Assembly: GCA_034440235.1 (NCBI GenBank)
Contig: JAWXBR010000041.1
Span: 1-64,000 of the forward strand
Length of the DNA: 64,000 bases
DNA from: JAWXBR01 sp034440235
Lineage (GTDB): Bacteria > Bacteroidota > Ignavibacteria > Kapaibacteriales > Kapaibacteriaceae
Direction: 5' to 3'
The notes under the pieces are model-generated. The model was not told the origin of the DNA, searched no databases, and saw nothing but the letters and a program-made list of their open reading frames with translations. This document shows positions 34,214-43,651 of the stretch, one piece after another. Within the stretch, counting starts at the first letter, position 1, and the number at the start of each line of letters is the position of its first letter. The position numbers were made by a program, and so were the translations under genes.

Positions 34214-35342
34214 GCCAATTACAGTGATTGAGAATCAATCGTGCAGTGTCTACTGCAGCATTGGGTCGTCCCATCACCCCCATCGCTTCTGCCATCCGCA
34301 CCAGCATATCGCGCTCTGTCATAACCCTGTTTATCTCAGAAACCAAAAGCGACGCACAATCTGCATCTGCAACAACAATGGCCGCGCCTGCATCTCGTAC
34401 CACGCCAGCATTGTGTTGTTGTTCACCTGTTGAAGCAGACGGCAATGGCACTAGTATAGCAGGTTTACGCGCAATGCCCAGCTCTGCAATAGTTGTTGCT
34501 CCACTCCGGCACACCACAAGATCGGCAGCAGCATACGCGGCGCCCATGTCGTCGATAAATGGTGTGATCGTAACATTCGCAGGTAGCTCCGCAGGAGCGT
34601 GATAGTTACCGCCAGTTTGCCAAAGCACTTGGTAAGGGGCTGAGGAAAGGTTCTGCAGAGCATTTGTCATAGCCTTGTTGAGGCTTCCAGCGCCAAGGCT
34701 GCCACCAAACACCAGCACAGTAGGTCTGCCCCCTTCCAAGCCCCATTGCAAGCGAGCCTGCTCTTGTGTGAGGTTAGAATAGATCTGTGATCGAACGGGG
34801 TTACCCAGTGTTACAAGGCGGTTATGGTACTGCTCGGGATAAAATTTCACGCTGCCTTCAAACGATAGAACAACCATTGTGGCTCGCCGCGCAAGACGTG
34901 CATTTGTCTTGCCAGGATTGTAATTCGATTCTAGAACAAAAAGCGGAATCCGTTCACTGATTGCAGCCATGCCCACGGGATAGCTTACATAAGCGCCGGT
35001 GCAGATAACTGCATGTGGCTTGTGACTTCGCAATGCCTTGCGCGCTATGTTGATGGAGCGGACGATTTTAAATGGCAGTGTTAGTGTTGATGCAGATCGC
35101 AGCCCCTTAAAACCGACAATAGGCATGCCGATATACGGATACCCAAGCTTTGGAATAAGCGTTGTCTCCATTCTGTCCATGCTGCCCATGAACAGAGCTG
35201 AACATGCGTCGCCCGTCAATCTCTGAAGCTGTTCTACAACAGCGACGGCAGGAAATATGTGTCCGCCCGTTCCGCCTGCTGCTACGAGCACGCGGAAAGG
35301 AGTGTCGGACGATGTATCAAGGTGCGGTGAGGCGTCGTGCAT
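34194..35342 (-). CDS. murG: UDP-GlcNAc:lipid I N-acetylglucosaminyltransferase
   Basis: This 382-residue GT28 enzyme makes lipid II from lipid I on the cytoplasmic face. It shows FRVLVAAGGTGGHIFPA at the N-terminus, CTGAYVSYPVGMAA, the loop FGGSLGAGSLNKA, DLVVCRSGATTIAE and PAILVPLPSASTGEQQHNA. The ATG at 35342 is preferred over an in-frame TTG at 35360. It is divergent from the SPOR-domain gene. Its 3' end is duplicated and carries the start of the next gene. Confidence 0.95.
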   Translation of the reverse strand: MHDASPHLDTSSDTPFRVLVAAGGTGGHIFPAVAVVEQLQRLTGDACSALFMGSMDRMETTLIPKLGYPYIGMPIVGFKGLRSASTLTLPFKIVRSINIARKALRSHKPHAVICTGAYVSYPVGMAAISERIPLFVLESNYNPGKTNARLARRATMVVLSFEGSVKFYPEQYHNRLVTLGNPVRSQIYSNLTQEQARLQWGLEGGRPTVLVFGGSLGAGSLNKAMTNALQNLSSAPYQVLWQTGGNYHAPAELPANVTITPFIDDMGAAYAAADLVVCRSGATTIAELGIARKPAILVPLPSASTGEQQHNAGVVRDAGAAIVVADADCASLLVSEINRVMTERDMLVRMAEAMGVMGRPNAAVDTARLILNHCNWQIGVRT

Positions 35343-35390
35343 GGTAGTATTCGACGCCAAAATAGCCGTGTTTCCGTAATTTCTTGAGAT

Positions 35391-36128
35391 ATGATCCTTC
35401 GCCTCCTACTTCTCGTTCTCTTCGTCTTTCCCACAATGCTTGCTGCGCAAGCCCCAAACATCCGTCCGTACCTGGTACAGATAGCCAACGGTTATTCTGC
35501 TGAGGCGAAAAAGGCGCTTCCAGATTTGCTTCTGGACTATCCTGACGACCCCGCAGTGATGTTTCTTCACGCTTCGCTTGTCGAGGAACCAAAACGTGCA
35601 TTGCCGTTGCTTGAACGTATTGCGGCAGCCTACCCGAAAAGCGAATGGTGCGACGACGCACTGTTGCGAATTATCTATTACGCGATCGGAACGAAGGAAG
35701 TCGAGCGAGCGCGAAAAATGTATTCGCAGTTACGAGACCAACACGGTTCGTCGGACTTACTTCCTCTTGCGTACGACGCAATGCGCATGACAATCGGCGC
35801 ACCTCCACCTGCTGACAAACCACCTGCAGTTGCGAAGCCCGAAACGCCAACAAAAACCGATGTGCCGGTGAAAACAGACGCAGTTGTAAAGCCTGTTTTA
35901 CCATACGTCATCCAGGTGAAATCGACCACAAACAAGGAATTGGCTGACGCGCTTCTCTCCAAACTGAAGAAGAAGCGGTTGCGTGCTCGAATGTCAGAAT
36001 CGAAGAAGGGTGAAAAAATCACGTATGTGGTGTTTGTTGGCGAGTACGCAACAACCGATGATGCACAACGCGATATCCCGGATGTGCGTACTGCTTGCAA
36101 GTGTTCACCCGTGGCAATAAAACGATGA
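35391..36128 (+). CDS. SPOR-domain exported protein with TPR-like helices
   Basis: This 245-residue protein has a signal peptide (MILRLLLLVLFVFPTMLAAQ) and helical TPR-like repeats at about residues 25-135 (MFLHASLVEEPKRALPLLERIAA). A Pro/Lys linker follows, and a C-terminal SPOR domain spans about 168-240 (YVIQVKSTTNKELADALLSKLKKK). SPOR domains bind denuded septal peptidoglycan. It overlaps the next gene by 4 bp (ATGA), coupling it to an outer-membrane barrel. Confidence 0.85.
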   Translation: MILRLLLLVLFVFPTMLAAQAPNIRPYLVQIANGYSAEAKKALPDLLLDYPDDPAVMFLHASLVEEPKRALPLLERIAAAYPKSEWCDDALLRIIYYAIGTKEVERARKMYSQLRDQHGSSDLLPLAYDAMRMTIGAPPPADKPPAVAKPETPTKTDVPVKTDAVVKPVLPYVIQVKSTTNKELADALLSKLKKKRLRARMSESKKGEKITYVVFVGEYATTDDAQRDIPDVRTACKCSPVAIKR

Positions 36129-37777
36129 GGCTATTGCTTCTCGCGCTTTGTGTTGTACTAACGTCGACCTCTGTGCTTGCGCAAAACGTTGACGTGTTTG
36201 CAGAACGTGTGTCTATGGACATGAACCTGCTGCAAGCGATGCGTGGCGAGGTAACAATTGGCAGAGCCGCTGTATGGCCAACGTCTATGCCAGCCCTCGA
36301 TGGTATTGTAAACAATTCTAGTGATGCGTTTGCGTTGTGGGTTCGAGGCTATTACCACCCGGTGATGTCGACTGCCGACACCACGGCAACTCTAAAGTTT
36401 GCTGAGAATTCTGACGGGCGGTTTCGACTCGGCCGCTTCAACGACGGAATGGCTCGTCTTCAGATAGACGCTTCACTTATGGCTCGCGGCGGCACATACG
36501 CGCTTGATGACAGTTCTGACGTGTACGCGCTGCTGCGTCCGTCGATGCGCTTCTCCGGCTCTCTCTTTGCAGGTTCGTTCGGCTACTTCCTCGATCTTTC
36601 AAACGGTGTTCGTTTAGCCGGCACTCCTTCATTAATCGCCCGCACAGATCCAACTCTAGGTCGAACACTGAAATTCGGAATCGATGAGCAGAAGTTTTTT
36701 GATCGTTATGTGGGATATGTGCAGTATCAGCATCCGAATTTTCGATTGCGATTCGGACGCGAGCCCCTTCAAGTTGGTATCAGTCCGATCGACAATTTCC
36801 TGCACTCGATTAATGCACCCATGATGGACGGACTCTTGATTGACGTGCCATACGGTCCGGTCCGCTTTACCTCAACACATTCTCTTGCCGAAGGCACCGA
36901 CACGTCGGGCGCTGCGGTGCCTTCTAAATACATCGCCACACACCGTGTGTCTGTCGACCCAACGTCGTGGCTAAGCCTTGCCCTCAGCGACATGATTGTG
37001 TACTACGGCAGGGGGCTAGACTTCTCGTATCTAAATCCGTTGGCGTTTTTTGTTTCTGCCGGACTTGGTACGCAGGATAGAAGCGTTACTGACAACAGCA
37101 TGATCGGTGTAGATATTGCAGTACGTCCCATAAAGAACACCATGGTGTATGGTTCATTCATTATCGACGATCTTTCCTTTTCTACACTGAGCGATACTTC
37201 GCAACTTGGCAACAACAATAAGTTTGCTTATCAACTTGGTGCATCGGGTGTGTTCGAAATTGCCGATCAGCCTTCGATGGTTACGCTCGAGTTTGCGCGC
37301 ATAGACCCGTTCACGTTTTCACACCGCGGAATGTATGCTTCGTACACAACACTAGGAGCTCCAGTTGGGTATGACATGCAACCCAATAGCGATCGCATGG
37401 CATTACAGCTCAGATACTGGTTTACACCACGTACGTACATTCGGGTAGACGTAGACTATACGCGGCACGGCGAGAATCTGCTCGACTCAACCGGACAAAT
37501 TACTATAGGCGAAGACCCTCGATTCCCAGGGTCGGGCGTTCCAACACCGGTTGGCAACGTAGGTGGCGACATCCTTCGCGGCGATGGCGACTTCTTAGTG
37601 GGCAATCGCTTCCTGCGTGGAAACGTAAGCTTTATGCGTCGGCTGAACCTGTGGTTTTCATCCGAGCTATGGCCAAACATCATTGCGGATGTACGTGTTG
37701 GATATTCAAATCGGAATGGCGGAAACATCCCTGGCTCTTTCCTCTTTACGTCGCTCGAAGTACGCGTAGGCTACTAA
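36125..37777 (+). CDS. outer-membrane barrel, capsule assembly Wzi-like
   Basis: This 550-residue protein has a signal peptide (LLLALCVVLTSTSVLAQ), long beta-barrel sequence and a C-terminal tyrosine. The middle section (LRFGREPLQVGISPIDNFLHS, MVYGSFIIDDLSF, LNPLAFFVSAGLGTQD) resembles Wzi-family capsule assembly barrels, but the assignment rests on pattern only. The start at 36125 follows the overlap with the SPOR gene; an upstream in-frame ATG is inside that gene. Confidence 0.7.
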   Translation: MRLLLLALCVVLTSTSVLAQNVDVFAERVSMDMNLLQAMRGEVTIGRAAVWPTSMPALDGIVNNSSDAFALWVRGYYHPVMSTADTTATLKFAENSDGRFRLGRFNDGMARLQIDASLMARGGTYALDDSSDVYALLRPSMRFSGSLFAGSFGYFLDLSNGVRLAGTPSLIARTDPTLGRTLKFGIDEQKFFDRYVGYVQYQHPNFRLRFGREPLQVGISPIDNFLHSINAPMMDGLLIDVPYGPVRFTSTHSLAEGTDTSGAAVPSKYIATHRVSVDPTSWLSLALSDMIVYYGRGLDFSYLNPLAFFVSAGLGTQDRSVTDNSMIGVDIAVRPIKNTMVYGSFIIDDLSFSTLSDTSQLGNNNKFAYQLGASGVFEIADQPSMVTLEFARIDPFTFSHRGMYASYTTLGAPVGYDMQPNSDRMALQLRYWFTPRTYIRVDVDYTRHGENLLDSTGQITIGEDPRFPGSGVPTPVGNVGGDILRGDGDFLVGNRFLRGNVSFMRRLNLWFSSELWPNIIADVRVGYSNRNGGNIPGSFLFTSLEVRVGY

Positions 37778-37812
37778 CACACAATGGGGGCGGGCGCCCA
37801 TGTCTACCGCCA

Positions 37813-37842
37813 CTTATAGTCCTCTACAGCCCCTTACAGTCC
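37813..37842. repeat. 10-bp imperfect tandem repeat at the Omp28 gene stop
   Basis: Three units of period 10 (CTTATAGTCC, TCTACAGCCC, CTTACAGTCC) lie at 37813-37842. The stop codon of the Omp28-like gene (37834-37836) is in the third. The copies are imperfect, so this is a weaker case than the other 3'-end repeats. Confidence 0.45.
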
Positions 37843-38712
37843 CGTTAGCGATACCTTCTTAACCTGAAGCACTTGCTTTGTTGTGTTGTGTCTGTGCACG
37901 TAGACAACAACGTCGCAATTTTCTGGAACCCATGTCTTACCCGCAGGCAACGTATAGGTGAGTTGCTTCGTGATTGTTGTACCTGCAGGAATAGACGTGG
38001 AGCTAAGTGGTTCGCCCCATGCCCCATTAAACGATGCCCTAAGCATATAATCGAATTCGTAGTCTTCGATATGCTGTGGGTTGGCTTTGTAGTCGAGCTG
38101 GTCGCTTATGATGTTACTCTCGGTTAACATCGCCACGAGATTGTCGTCAACAGTGCCCGAATCCAAATACTTCACAGTTACATCCAGCGTTACCGTTTTT
38201 GTGGTGCTATCGTATGTCCGATTGACCTTCAGGTCTACTGCGGCTTTTCTAGTCATTTCTGAAGCCACTATAGTCGGCCATTCACCTTTATCGAGAAGCA
38301 GACCCAGACCGTTGTTAAATCTGTTTATAAATCCCTTAGGAATGCCGCTTAGTGCAACCTTAAATGTTTTGTCGATGTCGTTGCCTTCTTTGCATCTGAA
38401 GTCCATCGGGAAATCTGGCGGGCTTGGCAATGCAAGATTGCCTACGTGCATCGCAATGACAATTAGACGTTCGCCGTAGGCGGCTTCGAGCTGGCGGACA
38501 ACCTTTGTGCCCTCTGGACAGTTGCCGCAGTAATGTCCGGTGAAGTCTTCGAGTAATATGTTCTGCGGAACAGCAACAGTTGTATCGGGAATGTCAGGGG
38601 TCTCTTCATACGGGGCTTCGACCACATCGCACGACACTGTTATCAGCATCATACCCGCGATAAACGCCGATGATGTCAATTTCCATAGGTCGAAGTTTTT
38701 GTATCGGTTCAT
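37834..38712 (-). CDS. Omp28-like lipoprotein with thioredoxin-fold CGNC motif
   Basis: This 292-residue protein has a lipoprotein signal (MMLITVSC, Cys28). An Omp28-type thioredoxin-like domain carries CGNC at residues 62-65 in LLEDFTGHYCGNCPEG, and a beta-rich C-terminal domain begins near 180 (VDLKVNRTYDSTTKTVTLDVTVKYLD). Omp28-related proteins are abundant in Bacteroidota and their redox role is not settled. It is the last gene of the unit TlpA-like, DUF6029-like, Omp28-like, with AAAGG before its start. Confidence 0.88.
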   Translation of the reverse strand: MNRYKNFDLWKLTSSAFIAGMMLITVSCDVVEAPYEETPDIPDTTVAVPQNILLEDFTGHYCGNCPEGTKVVRQLEAAYGERLIVIAMHVGNLALPSPPDFPMDFRCKEGNDIDKTFKVALSGIPKGFINRFNNGLGLLLDKGEWPTIVASEMTRKAAVDLKVNRTYDSTTKTVTLDVTVKYLDSGTVDDNLVAMLTESNIISDQLDYKANPQHIEDYEFDYMLRASFNGAWGEPLSSTSIPAGTTITKQLTYTLPAGKTWVPENCDVVVYVHRHNTTKQVLQVKKVSLTGL

Positions 38713-38737
38713 TACAATGCCTTTCAGTGATTACACA

Positions 38738-40438
38738 TTAGAATGTGTAGGTAACACCAAGTGTGAATCCGTTCGACGCAGGCACGGGCCTGCATATACC
38801 ACCTACGCAGAGCAGGCCTCCTCGGACCCTTCCATAGCCACCTTGCACACGAAGTGCGTCTCGTACGAAGGCTACAGATGCGCTAGGGTAGTGGACTTGA
38901 AGCGAGGGGTCGTTGTTACCATAGTTGTATTCGTCGAACACGGTAAAGAACCACGATGGCGACACGCTGTATTCTAGCAACCCCATAATCCAGCTACCGT
39001 TTTGCGTGGTGAACTGAACACCGGGCTCGTGTTTAACTGCCATATACTGAAGCTCAGACCTAAGCGTATGGCCGCGCATGACAGACAGCCATAACTCCAG
39101 GACAACAAGGTTCGCGCTAATCACGCCATACTTCTTCTCGGTATCGGAGGACAGACCCTGTATGATGTCCTGATCGTACTTGACACTGATGAAAGCAAGC
39201 GTGGTCTTAAAATCTTTACCCCACTTACGCTGAACTTCGATGTTGAGATCGCGGAAGTACTCGCGCGGTGCCCACATGAGTTTCGACTCGTATCGGAAGG
39301 GGCTAACATTTGTTGTGTCGAGAGCGTTGACCTTGCTAAAGTTGATCGAAAAAACAGTCTCGTCTAAACCAAGAAACGACCCTTTTGGAATCGTAAAAAT
39401 AATGTCGGCCTGTATTCCAAATTCGCCAGTGTTCTGTGTAGCGTATGGGTAGAGCGTTATCAGTCTCCACGAATGCTGCTTGGCAAGTGGAGGCAGAAAG
39501 TTTACCTGCTGTGCAAGGCCGCCCGCACTTCGGTCGCTTCTGAAATCCATGTTATCGATGCGTTTCGCAGCCAGATTTATTCCGAGTCCAGGGCGAGTAT
39601 ATGATAAACTCGCATACAATGCATTCCCAGGATTGAAACTATTCGAATTGGCGACACCAGGATCGTTGATTTTGTAGGCGTATTCGGTTTCAAGTGCAAT
39701 GTCGCGCCAGCCAATCGTGCTTCGCAACGACCATGCAAGTACATTTTCGGGTAGCTTTAAGAAATCGTTACGATCTGGCTGATACCGACTCATGACGCTA
39801 GCACCAAGACGCAACTGAAGATCGTCGGGCAACAAACTGTCAAGCAGGGTTGCAAAGTCTGCCGATATATCGCCGCCACGCATAACACCCTGACTTAGTT
39901 CGAAGAAGGCCCGCTGACGGCCAATCAGGCCTGTTATGCGAAGTCCGGTTAATGGAATAAAGCGCAGCCTTATCCCATCAATAGAATTGTCAAAGCCGAG
40001 ATTACGCTCTTCATACGAGCGTAATATCATGCCAGTGCCGAATTGCTCGTAGAAATTACCGGCAGTTACTTCGAACGTCTCGTCTACATACGAGGCAAAA
40101 CGATACGGTATGCCCAGTCCCGTTCCTTCTCCTGACGTGCCGTACCGTGAGTCGATGCCGAGAAGCGGATTCTGATACGATTCGAATCGAAGGCCAGCTG
40201 TGAACTTTCCCTTTGTAAACAGAAGATTCACGAATGCGTTCGACAACATCTTCTCGTTTACCGCTGGAGCCTCGATTAACGTGTCTTCGGAATATGTCTG
40301 AACATCGAGCTGCACGCTGCCCGAAATAACGCCAATGTCCCCAACCTCTGCTCCTTGAGAGAACATTGTTGTGACAAAAAAGAGCGCTAACAGACTACCT
40401 AGTACGACCAACTTGAAAGACGTAACATGTGAAATCAT
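38738..40438 (-). CDS. DUF6029-like outer-membrane barrel
   Basis: This 566-residue protein has a signal-like helix (LVVLGSLLALFFVTTMFSQG). Its barrel-type sequence begins VGDIGVISGSVQLDVQTY and continues NFYEQFGTGMILRSYEERNLGFDNSIDG and FRYESKLMWAPREY, ending in FTLGVTYTF with a terminal aromatic. The pattern fits the DUF6029 barrels found next to Omp28 and TlpA-like genes in Bacteroidota. It overlaps the TlpA-like gene by 4 bp. Its function is unknown; a partner for the two thioredoxin-fold proteins is inferred from the operon. Confidence 0.78.
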   Translation of the reverse strand: MISHVTSFKLVVLGSLLALFFVTTMFSQGAEVGDIGVISGSVQLDVQTYSEDTLIEAPAVNEKMLSNAFVNLLFTKGKFTAGLRFESYQNPLLGIDSRYGTSGEGTGLGIPYRFASYVDETFEVTAGNFYEQFGTGMILRSYEERNLGFDNSIDGIRLRFIPLTGLRITGLIGRQRAFFELSQGVMRGGDISADFATLLDSLLPDDLQLRLGASVMSRYQPDRNDFLKLPENVLAWSLRSTIGWRDIALETEYAYKINDPGVANSNSFNPGNALYASLSYTRPGLGINLAAKRIDNMDFRSDRSAGGLAQQVNFLPPLAKQHSWRLITLYPYATQNTGEFGIQADIIFTIPKGSFLGLDETVFSINFSKVNALDTTNVSPFRYESKLMWAPREYFRDLNIEVQRKWGKDFKTTLAFISVKYDQDIIQGLSSDTEKKYGVISANLVVLELWLSVMRGHTLRSELQYMAVKHEPGVQFTTQNGSWIMGLLEYSVSPSWFFTVFDEYNYGNNDPSLQVHYPSASVAFVRDALRVQGGYGRVRGGLLCVGGICRPVPASNGFTLGVTYTF

Positions 40439-40965
40439 TCAGCCCCTTTCGGCCCCATAGCTAAGCGGAGCTGTTGTTCTAAATCGTCTTCGTCGCCCGA
40501 GGCAAATGCAGCATGCTGCCAGATCACAGCGCCGTTTTTCACGAGGAACGTATGCGGCGCATTATTGACGTTCATTGCGCGTTTGAAATCGGAGTTAACA
40601 TCCATGATTACGTCGAACTTCCAATTCCGACCTTTTACGTAAGGGGCTACCTTTGACACGGTCCGAGCGTCGTCTATTGATACGGCGACGAGATGTATTC
40701 CAAACTCTTTTTGCCAACGCTCATAGAGGTCTGCGTACGTGTTAAGCTCCTGAATACAAGGTTTACACCAGGTTGCCCAAAAACAGACAACGTATACTCC
40801 CGAGTCAGCTATAACGTCCGAAGACTTGATGCTTTTACCGCTAAGACTCTGAACTTTCGCAACAGGAAGCTGCACCTGGGTGGAGTCGGTGGCCGAAGCC
40901 AGGCCGAAGCCGCCAAGAAAAAGCATCGTAATAACGACTGTAAAAACGATGATAGGTTGTTTCAT
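40435..40965 (-). CDS. TlpA-like thioredoxin-fold protein
   Basis: This 176-residue protein has an N-terminal hydrophobic signal or anchor (IIVFTVVITMLFLGGFGLASA) and a TlpA/ResA-type domain with the redox motif WCKPC (Cys67, Cys70), then VSIDDARTVSKVAPYVK and the cis-proline stretch NNAPHTFLV. It should act as an extracytoplasmic disulfide reductant. The ATG at 40965 is chosen because the 15 residues encoded upstream lack signal character. It is the first gene of the TlpA/DUF6029/Omp28 unit. Confidence 0.88.
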   Translation of the reverse strand: MKQPIIVFTVVITMLFLGGFGLASATDSTQVQLPVAKVQSLSGKSIKSSDVIADSGVYVVCFWATWCKPCIQELNTYADLYERWQKEFGIHLVAVSIDDARTVSKVAPYVKGRNWKFDVIMDVNSDFKRAMNVNNAPHTFLVKNGAVIWQHAAFASGDEDDLEQQLRLAMGPKGAE

Positions 40966-41053
40966 TTGTAGGTGACCAGCATTCGGAAAAAGGGTCGCGG
41001 AGCCGTACATTTACGGTCCGTTAACATTAGCCTGAGTAAGAAGGACGAAAATT

Positions 41054-41779
41054 ATGAAAACTCGTGTAGTAATGTCCCGCTTAATTACCGTTTTCATGGC
41101 ACTTACAGCATGTGTCACCATAGGTGCGCAGAATCTTCGAGTCGAGCAACTCGATCCATCGTTCGTAAAAGGAACACCTGCGACTAGTCAAGAGCACCAC
41201 GGAAAAGTCACGAACACTTCGTCGGAAGCACGAACAGTCATTGTACGGTATTTTCAGGGTGGCGTTGCACTCGGACACTATGCCAGCATGTGTACAGATG
41301 ACGCCTGTTACACGTTGCCCGATGAATTTTTTGGCCCTCCATACGACCTCCCAGAAGTAAATCTTGCGCCTGGAGTATCTGTTGCGTTGAAGGCAATTCT
41401 CAACCCTGTGGGCGAAGAAGGTTTGAGCACCATGAACTTTCTGATTTTCGACAAGAACAATCCATCCGATTCTGTGACCTATTCGGTTACGTTTGATGTT
41501 TCCTTGGCGAACAGCGTGACCGACTTGAGCGATTTGGTAGGAACAGTTGTTAGCCCGAATCCTGCTACCGATGTGGTGACAGTGTCGGGTCCGGAACTCA
41601 CACAAGTCCACAATGTAATCTTGTATAGCATCAGTGGCAACACAATGTCTACCGTGCTTCATGACGGTACGAATCGAATGTTGCTTGATGTGAGTGCATT
41701 ACCCGCAGGCGTATACAGCGCTGTGTTCAAGCTAACATCGGGTGCGTTCTACCAAACGTCAATTTCTGTCGTCCGTTGA
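41054..41779 (+). CDS. T9SS cargo protein with Por sorting domain
   Basis: This 241-residue protein has a signal peptide (VFMALTACVTIGAQ) and an unrecognised central domain. A C-terminal type A sorting domain covers about the last 80 residues (VVSPNPATDVVTVSG, LYSISGNTM, LDVSALPAGVYSAVF), ending TSISVVR. Such domains direct secretion through the type IX system and surface attachment. AAGGA precedes the start. Its stop overlaps the TTG start of the DUF2723 gene by 4 bp. Confidence 0.88.
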   Translation: MKTRVVMSRLITVFMALTACVTIGAQNLRVEQLDPSFVKGTPATSQEHHGKVTNTSSEARTVIVRYFQGGVALGHYASMCTDDACYTLPDEFFGPPYDLPEVNLAPGVSVALKAILNPVGEEGLSTMNFLIFDKNNPSDSVTYSVTFDVSLANSVTDLSDLVGTVVSPNPATDVVTVSGPELTQVHNVILYSISGNTMSTVLHDGTNRMLLDVSALPAGVYSAVFKLTSGAFYQTSISVVR

Positions 41780-43626
41780 TCCGACGCTTCGGTTCGTCGC
41801 CTCGCACGCATGCAGCTCTCGTTGCTCTTGTTGCATTTGTCGTCTATTTCGTTACTCGCGTACCGGGTCTGTATTACACAGATTCTGGCGAGTTAGCCGC
41901 TGCGTGTTCTACGCTCGGTATTGCACACCCTACGGGTTACCCTCTCTTCACCATCATCGGTCACGTATGGCTGATGTTGCCCTGGACGTCTGCCATTGTT
42001 GGATTGAACGTCCTCGCGGCAGTGTGGACAGCTGCTGCAGTTGGTATGATAGTCCTGCTTGTGTGGGAGTTGCTTCATCTAATTCCGGTAGCCCCTTCTC
42101 GTAAGACCCCTACAACAGACAATGCGCTTGCAAAGCTTTTGCTTGCCGGTGCGTGCGCGTTGATGTTTGCATTTAGTGCAACGGTGTGGGCGCAGGGCAC
42201 TGCCATTGAAGTGTATTCACTTCAGTTGCTGCTTACAACACTTGCGTTATGGTGTGTGCTTAAGAGTGTGCGCGAACAAGAGAACGTTGTGCGATGGACG
42301 GCGCTTGCGTCGTTGTGCACTGGCCTCATGCTGGCGAACCATCTGTCGAGTGTGTTTCTAGCGCCTGGACTTGCCGCAGTATGGTACGCAGGCGTTCGCG
42401 GTAAACGGTCTGTGGCCTCCTTGCTGCCTTGGCTAGTTGTCCCCGCACTTCTTGCCGTTGCGTTGTATGCTTATATGCCGCTTCGAAGCGCACAGCTTCC
42501 TGTAATTAACTGGGGAATGGTGCACAGAGGTTGGGAAGCCTTCATGTATCATGCGAAGGGCACGCAGTTCAGCGTTTGGATGTTCAGTGATGCCGAGGGA
42601 TCGAAAGCGAACCTCGGACTCGCATTTAAACTTCTGGCTTTTTCGGTTCTATTTGCTGGAGTAATACCCGTCGTCATCGGACTTGTCTCTACTCTCAAAC
42701 GTAATCGCGGTGTAGGTATAGGATTACTGTTGGTGTTGCTTGGCAACGTCATCATATCCGTCGGTTATAACATCCCCGACATCGACAACTATTTCATTCC
42801 CATGTTGCTTGTAGCAGCGCTGTGGTTTGCTGTCGGATTACATACGATGTTTGGCACGTTTCGCATGCGTTCGGCGTTTGCTTCGGCACTGTTCGTATTG
42901 CCTGTGATTGCGTTGATCATTGGTTGGCCTGCACAGAACCGTTCTACACACGTTGCAGTGGATGCATACACACGATGGACGTTAGCCAACGCAGAACCTA
43001 GAGCAATCATCTTATCGCGTCAGTGGGACTATTTCTGCTCAGCCCTTTGGTACATGCAAACCGTCGAGCATTACCGAACAGATGTAGTGATGATTGAAAA
43101 AGAACTGATGCGTAGAACCTGGTATGTGCCGTATCTGCAATACCGATACCCCGAAGTGATGAAACCCGTGCAAGCAGAGGCAGATGCATACATGCAATTG
43201 CTTGTTCAGTTCGAACGCGACGCAGATGAGTTCAAATCGAACTCTGTGCTTGTGCGACAGATTCAACAGCGTTTCGTAGACCTGCTTGTTGCCATCCTTA
43301 AAAAGAATTCCGATCGTCCGTTATACCTCACGTTCGAAATCATGGACGACGAGCCGGAGCTCCTCAGACAATTCGAGGTGCTTCCTGTTGGACCTCTTAT
43401 CAAGATCGCGGTAGGGGGCGGAAAGGGTCAGCGCGTCAGCTTCAACTACACCGACAGCCTCATCCAGGGCCTTCGCGGACGCTCCGAACGGCTGGATGAC
43501 GGCTTGCGAAAAACAGTGCGTGGTGTATTAGAAACCAATACTCGATATGCGAATACTGTGGGCGATTCCGCCGGCATGTCGCATTTTCGTCGCTTAGACG
43601 CACAACTAATTCAGCGTCGACGGTAA
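41776..43626 (+). CDS. DUF2723 polytopic membrane protein
   Basis: This 616-residue protein has about ten membrane helices and a long soluble C-terminus (about residues 395-616). The N-terminal motif reads VPGLYYTDSGELAAACSTLGIAHPTGYPLFT, the acidic loop typical of DUF2723. This family shares topology with protein O-mannosyl- and arabinosyltransferases (GT-C fold), and a glycosyltransferase role is an inference. It starts at TTG overlapping the stop of the T9SS cargo gene (TTGA), which suggests the two act together. Confidence 0.85.
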   Translation: MIRRFGSSPRTHAALVALVAFVVYFVTRVPGLYYTDSGELAAACSTLGIAHPTGYPLFTIIGHVWLMLPWTSAIVGLNVLAAVWTAAAVGMIVLLVWELLHLIPVAPSRKTPTTDNALAKLLLAGACALMFAFSATVWAQGTAIEVYSLQLLLTTLALWCVLKSVREQENVVRWTALASLCTGLMLANHLSSVFLAPGLAAVWYAGVRGKRSVASLLPWLVVPALLAVALYAYMPLRSAQLPVINWGMVHRGWEAFMYHAKGTQFSVWMFSDAEGSKANLGLAFKLLAFSVLFAGVIPVVIGLVSTLKRNRGVGIGLLLVLLGNVIISVGYNIPDIDNYFIPMLLVAALWFAVGLHTMFGTFRMRSAFASALFVLPVIALIIGWPAQNRSTHVAVDAYTRWTLANAEPRAIILSRQWDYFCSALWYMQTVEHYRTDVVMIEKELMRRTWYVPYLQYRYPEVMKPVQAEADAYMQLLVQFERDADEFKSNSVLVRQIQQRFVDLLVAILKKNSDRPLYLTFEIMDDEPELLRQFEVLPVGPLIKIAVGGGKGQRVSFNYTDSLIQGLRGRSERLDDGLRKTVRGVLETNTRYANTVGDSAGMSHFRRLDAQLIQRRR

Positions 43627-43651
43627 AGATCACGTTCCGGACAATACTCAA

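Noticed and set aside
41081..41662. 193-codon open frame antisense to the T9SS cargo gene
   Set aside because: The plus-strand frame has a signal peptide and sorting domain; this frame is a shadow.
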